Shown piece after piece: positions 62,363-64,000 of a stretch of DNA of 64,000 nucleotides (position 1 is its first letter; the number at the start of each line of letters is the position of its first letter). Below the pieces are notes generated by a model. It had not been told where the DNA came from. It searched no databases and saw nothing but the letters and a program-made list of their open reading frames with translations. The position numbers were made by a program, and so were the translations under genes. The DNA comes from Streptomyces catenulae. GTDB taxonomy: Bacteria; Actinomycetota; Actinomycetes; Streptomycetales; Streptomycetaceae. The stretch covers positions 1 to 64,000 of the forward strand of contig NZ_JODY01000021.1 in the NCBI RefSeq assembly GCF_000718015.1, in the 5' to 3' direction.

Positions 62363-63478
62363 GTGAGCCGCCGTACGCCCGTCGCGATACCCGACTCCTT
62401 CCTCGACGGCTACGCCGCCCTGCTCGGCGAGGTCTCGGCCACCGGCCGGGCGCTCGCCCGCCCCGAGCGGGAGGCCCTGCGCGAACTGGGCGAGCGGGCC
62501 GCCGAGGCGGGGTACGGCCTGCGGGAGCTGGTCGGCCTCTACCTCGGTGAGACCCGCAGACTCTGGGGCTCCCTCCCCGGGGTCGCCCGCGCTGCCGGGA
62601 TCGGCGAACGCGCCCGTACCGGCGATGCGTTGCTCGGCGCCGTGGAGACGGCGGTCTCCGCGCTCGGCGAGGGCCACGAGCGGGCGACCCGGCTGGCGGT
62701 GCGGGAGGAGGAGGCCGCCCGCCGCGAGTTCATCGACGACCTGCTCTACGGGCGCAGCGACCTGGGACGGCTGGCCGAGCGCGCGGAGCGGTTCGGGCTG
62801 CGGCTGGCCCGCGCGCACGCCGTCGCGGTCGCCGAGGGCAGCGGCCCGTACGACGATGTCCACCCCGTCGCCGGGCGCGTGGAGCGCGAGCTGATCGGCC
62901 GCTTCGGCGACCGGGACGCGCTGATCACCACCAAGGGCGGACGGCTGATCTGCATCGCGGCAAGTGCCGAACCGGCCCTGCTGGAAGCCTTCGCGGCCAC
63001 CGCCCGCGGCGAGGTGGCCGGACGCGAGGGCGCCCGGCGGGTCGCCATCGGCCGCCCGCACTCCGGCGCCCAGGGCGTGGTCCGCTCCTACGAGGAGGCG
63101 CTCGGCACCCTGGAGCTGGGGGAGCAGCTGGAGCTGTCCGCACCGGTGCTGCGCGCCGCCGACCTGCTGGTCTTCCCGGTGCTGCTCCGCGACCGGGCCG
63201 CCATGGCCGATCTCGTCCGCAGCGTCCTGGGCCCGCTGACCGAGGCGCGCGGCGGCGCCGAACCGCTGCTGGAGACGTTGTCGGCGTGTGCCGCGGCCGG
63301 ATATGTCAACGCCGAGGCGGCCCGGCGGCTGTCGGTGAGCGTGCGCACCCTCTCGTACCGCCTGGAGCGCATCAAGTTCCTGACCGGCTACGACCCGGCC
63401 GACGGGTTGCAGCGATTCACCCTGGAGACCGCGGCGTTGGGCGCCCGGGCGCTGGGCTGGCCGGGGACGCCGCTGTGA
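62363..63478 (+). CDS. PucR/CdaR-type transcriptional regulator
   Basis: The 371-residue product has an N-terminal sensory region, a GGDEF-like degenerate middle (CdaR type, AHAVAVAEGSGPYDDVHPVAGRV) and a C-terminal PucR helix-turn-helix (GYVNAEAARRLSVSVRTLSYRLERI). Such proteins activate or repress nearby catabolic or envelope genes. The GTG at 62363 is chosen as the start of MSRRTPVAIP. Operator-like repeats lie both upstream of this gene and downstream in front of the next one, so it probably controls both. Confidence 0.87.
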   Translation: MSRRTPVAIPDSFLDGYAALLGEVSATGRALARPEREALRELGERAAEAGYGLRELVGLYLGETRRLWGSLPGVARAAGIGERARTGDALLGAVETAVSALGEGHERATRLAVREEEAARREFIDDLLYGRSDLGRLAERAERFGLRLARAHAVAVAEGSGPYDDVHPVAGRVERELIGRFGDRDALITTKGGRLICIAASAEPALLEAFAATARGEVAGREGARRVAIGRPHSGAQGVVRSYEEALGTLELGEQLELSAPVLRAADLLVFPVLLRDRAAMADLVRSVLGPLTEARGGAEPLLETLSACAAAGYVNAEAARRLSVSVRTLSYRLERIKFLTGYDPADGLQRFTLETAALGARALGWPGTPL

Positions 63479-63548
63479 CGGTGTGCCGGGCCGCGCCGCG
63501 TGCCCGGCACGTCGTATGGCGATAACAGGCCATCAAGAACGCATAAAG

Positions 63549-63567
63549 ATTGCCGGAAACCGGCAAT
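63549..63567. promoter_or_regulatory. Perfect operator palindrome in front of the last gene
   Basis: ATTGCCGGAAACCGGCAAT is a perfect 8-3-8 palindrome, 78 bases before the start of the gene at 63646 and just after the PucR-type gene. It shares its CCGGCAA half with sites A and B. It is the best candidate operator of the PucR-type regulator. Confidence 0.65.
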
Positions 63568-63645
63568 GTGCCCGGCGGCCTTCTGCTGCCACGATGCGGA
63601 CATCGACAGCGGTACCGCCATCGGCAGCACAACGGGGGAACGATC

Positions 63646-64000
63646 ATGGCCGATTTCCTGAGAGCCGCGCTGGCCTTTCCGGCAGCGCTCTTCAGTTTCG
63701 CCCTGGTCGTGGTCGCCGTGTACTGGCTGCTGGTCCTGATCGGCGGCGTCGGCGTGCACATCCTCGACGGGGGTGAGGGTGGCCACGCCGACACCGACGG
63801 TTCGACCGGCGCCGGACTGCCGGTGACGGTATCGCTGTCGCTCGGACTGCTCCTGGCCTGGCTGGTGTGCCTGGCCGGTGCGGCGCTGGTGCCCGAGGGG
63901 CCCGCGCGCACCGCCACGCTGGTCGCCGCCCTCGCGGTGGCGTGGGCCGGGGTCCGCCTCGCCGGGCGCCTCGCCCGCCGCCTGCTGCCGCCCGAGAAGG
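63646..64000 (+). CDS. Membrane protein, partial (envelope/flotillin-operon-like)
   Basis: The visible 118 residues begin MADFLRAALAFPAALFSFAL and continue through two membrane helices (FALVVVAVYWLLVLIGGVGV and LSLGLLLAWLVCLAGAALV), with an acidic loop between them. This start and topology resemble small Streptomyces proteins that precede flotillin-like genes, related to the YqiJ/NfeD group. The ATG at 63646 has GGGGGAA upstream. The 3' end lies beyond the window, so the operon cannot be confirmed. Confidence 0.6.
   Translation, partial: MADFLRAALAFPAALFSFALVVVAVYWLLVLIGGVGVHILDGGEGGHADTDGSTGAGLPVTVSLSLGLLLAWLVCLAGAALVPEGPARTATLVAALAVAWAGVRLAGRLARRLLPPEK

Overview
The window is high-GC actinobacterial DNA, almost certainly from Streptomyces or a close relative. 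whiH sits beside hrdB, and the window also holds separate parE and parC genes, sepH, cutRS, a coproporphyrin ferrochelatase, a thymidine kinase and many actinobacterial DUF genes (DUF7455, DUF5998, DUF4193, DUF3093, DUF3710, DUF3159). As far as I remember, the order resembles the chromosomal core between whiH/hrdB and kdpDE in S. coelicolor. This is a core region rather than a plasmid or a large mobile island. No tRNA, rRNA, CRISPR array, insertion sequence or prophage was seen. Bases 1-13 are sequencing-adapter sequence, so the window opens at the end of a draft contig.

Layout: (1) 1-10.3 kb: a truncated membrane gene, whiH, the principal sigma factor hrdB, a secreted trypsin-like protease, a DUF7455 zinc-ribbon gene, parE, and a DUF1453 membrane gene with a NarL-type two-component system. 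(2) 10.3-17.8 kb: a more accessory stretch. It has the wreck of a DUF485/ActP acetate-symporter locus beside an intact CitA/CitB-like two-component system, a sucrase/ferredoxin-like gene with an iron box at its start, a metal-rich CobW GTPase, and an 11-copy heptamer repeat. (3) 17.8-31.7 kb: parC, a pair of M16 peptidase-like subunits, a c-di-AMP riboswitch in front of an M23 peptidase, a GntR regulator, HPr, a GNAT/acyl-CoA-synthetase fusion, DUF5998, a phosphodiesterase-like gene and thymidine kinase. (4) 31.8-43 kb: a decayed membrane gene, a VOC protein, a sulfurtransferase, sepH, a two-TM hypothetical, an FAD oxidase, an MFS exporter, ferrochelatase and an inositol-phosphatase-like gene. 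(5) 43-50.5 kb: cutRS, DUF4193, DUF3093, a thioesterase, dut, DUF3710 and a MerR regulator. (6) 50.6-64 kb: an ABC ATPase without a permease, a cysteine-cluster/pentapeptide-repeat protein, kdpDE without kdpFABC, an OB-fold gene, DUF3159, two TrkA (CeoBC) subunits, a double-RCK channel-like protein, a PucR-type regulator and the start of an envelope operon.

How the genes work together: whiH, hrdB, parE/parC and sepH tie growth and sporulation to chromosome segregation and division. Potassium-related functions cluster at the right end (KdpDE, CeoBC, an RCK-channel protein), and a c-di-AMP riboswitch controls a cell-wall peptidase. The most original signal is a 7-3-7 operator family. A perfect palindrome lies in front of the last gene, and two diverged copies lie in front of the PucR-type regulator beside it. 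This suggests an undescribed autoregulated circuit. The decayed symporter locus beside its probable sensor, and a small ORF that overlaps both the kdpD stop and the kdpE start, are the next most interesting.
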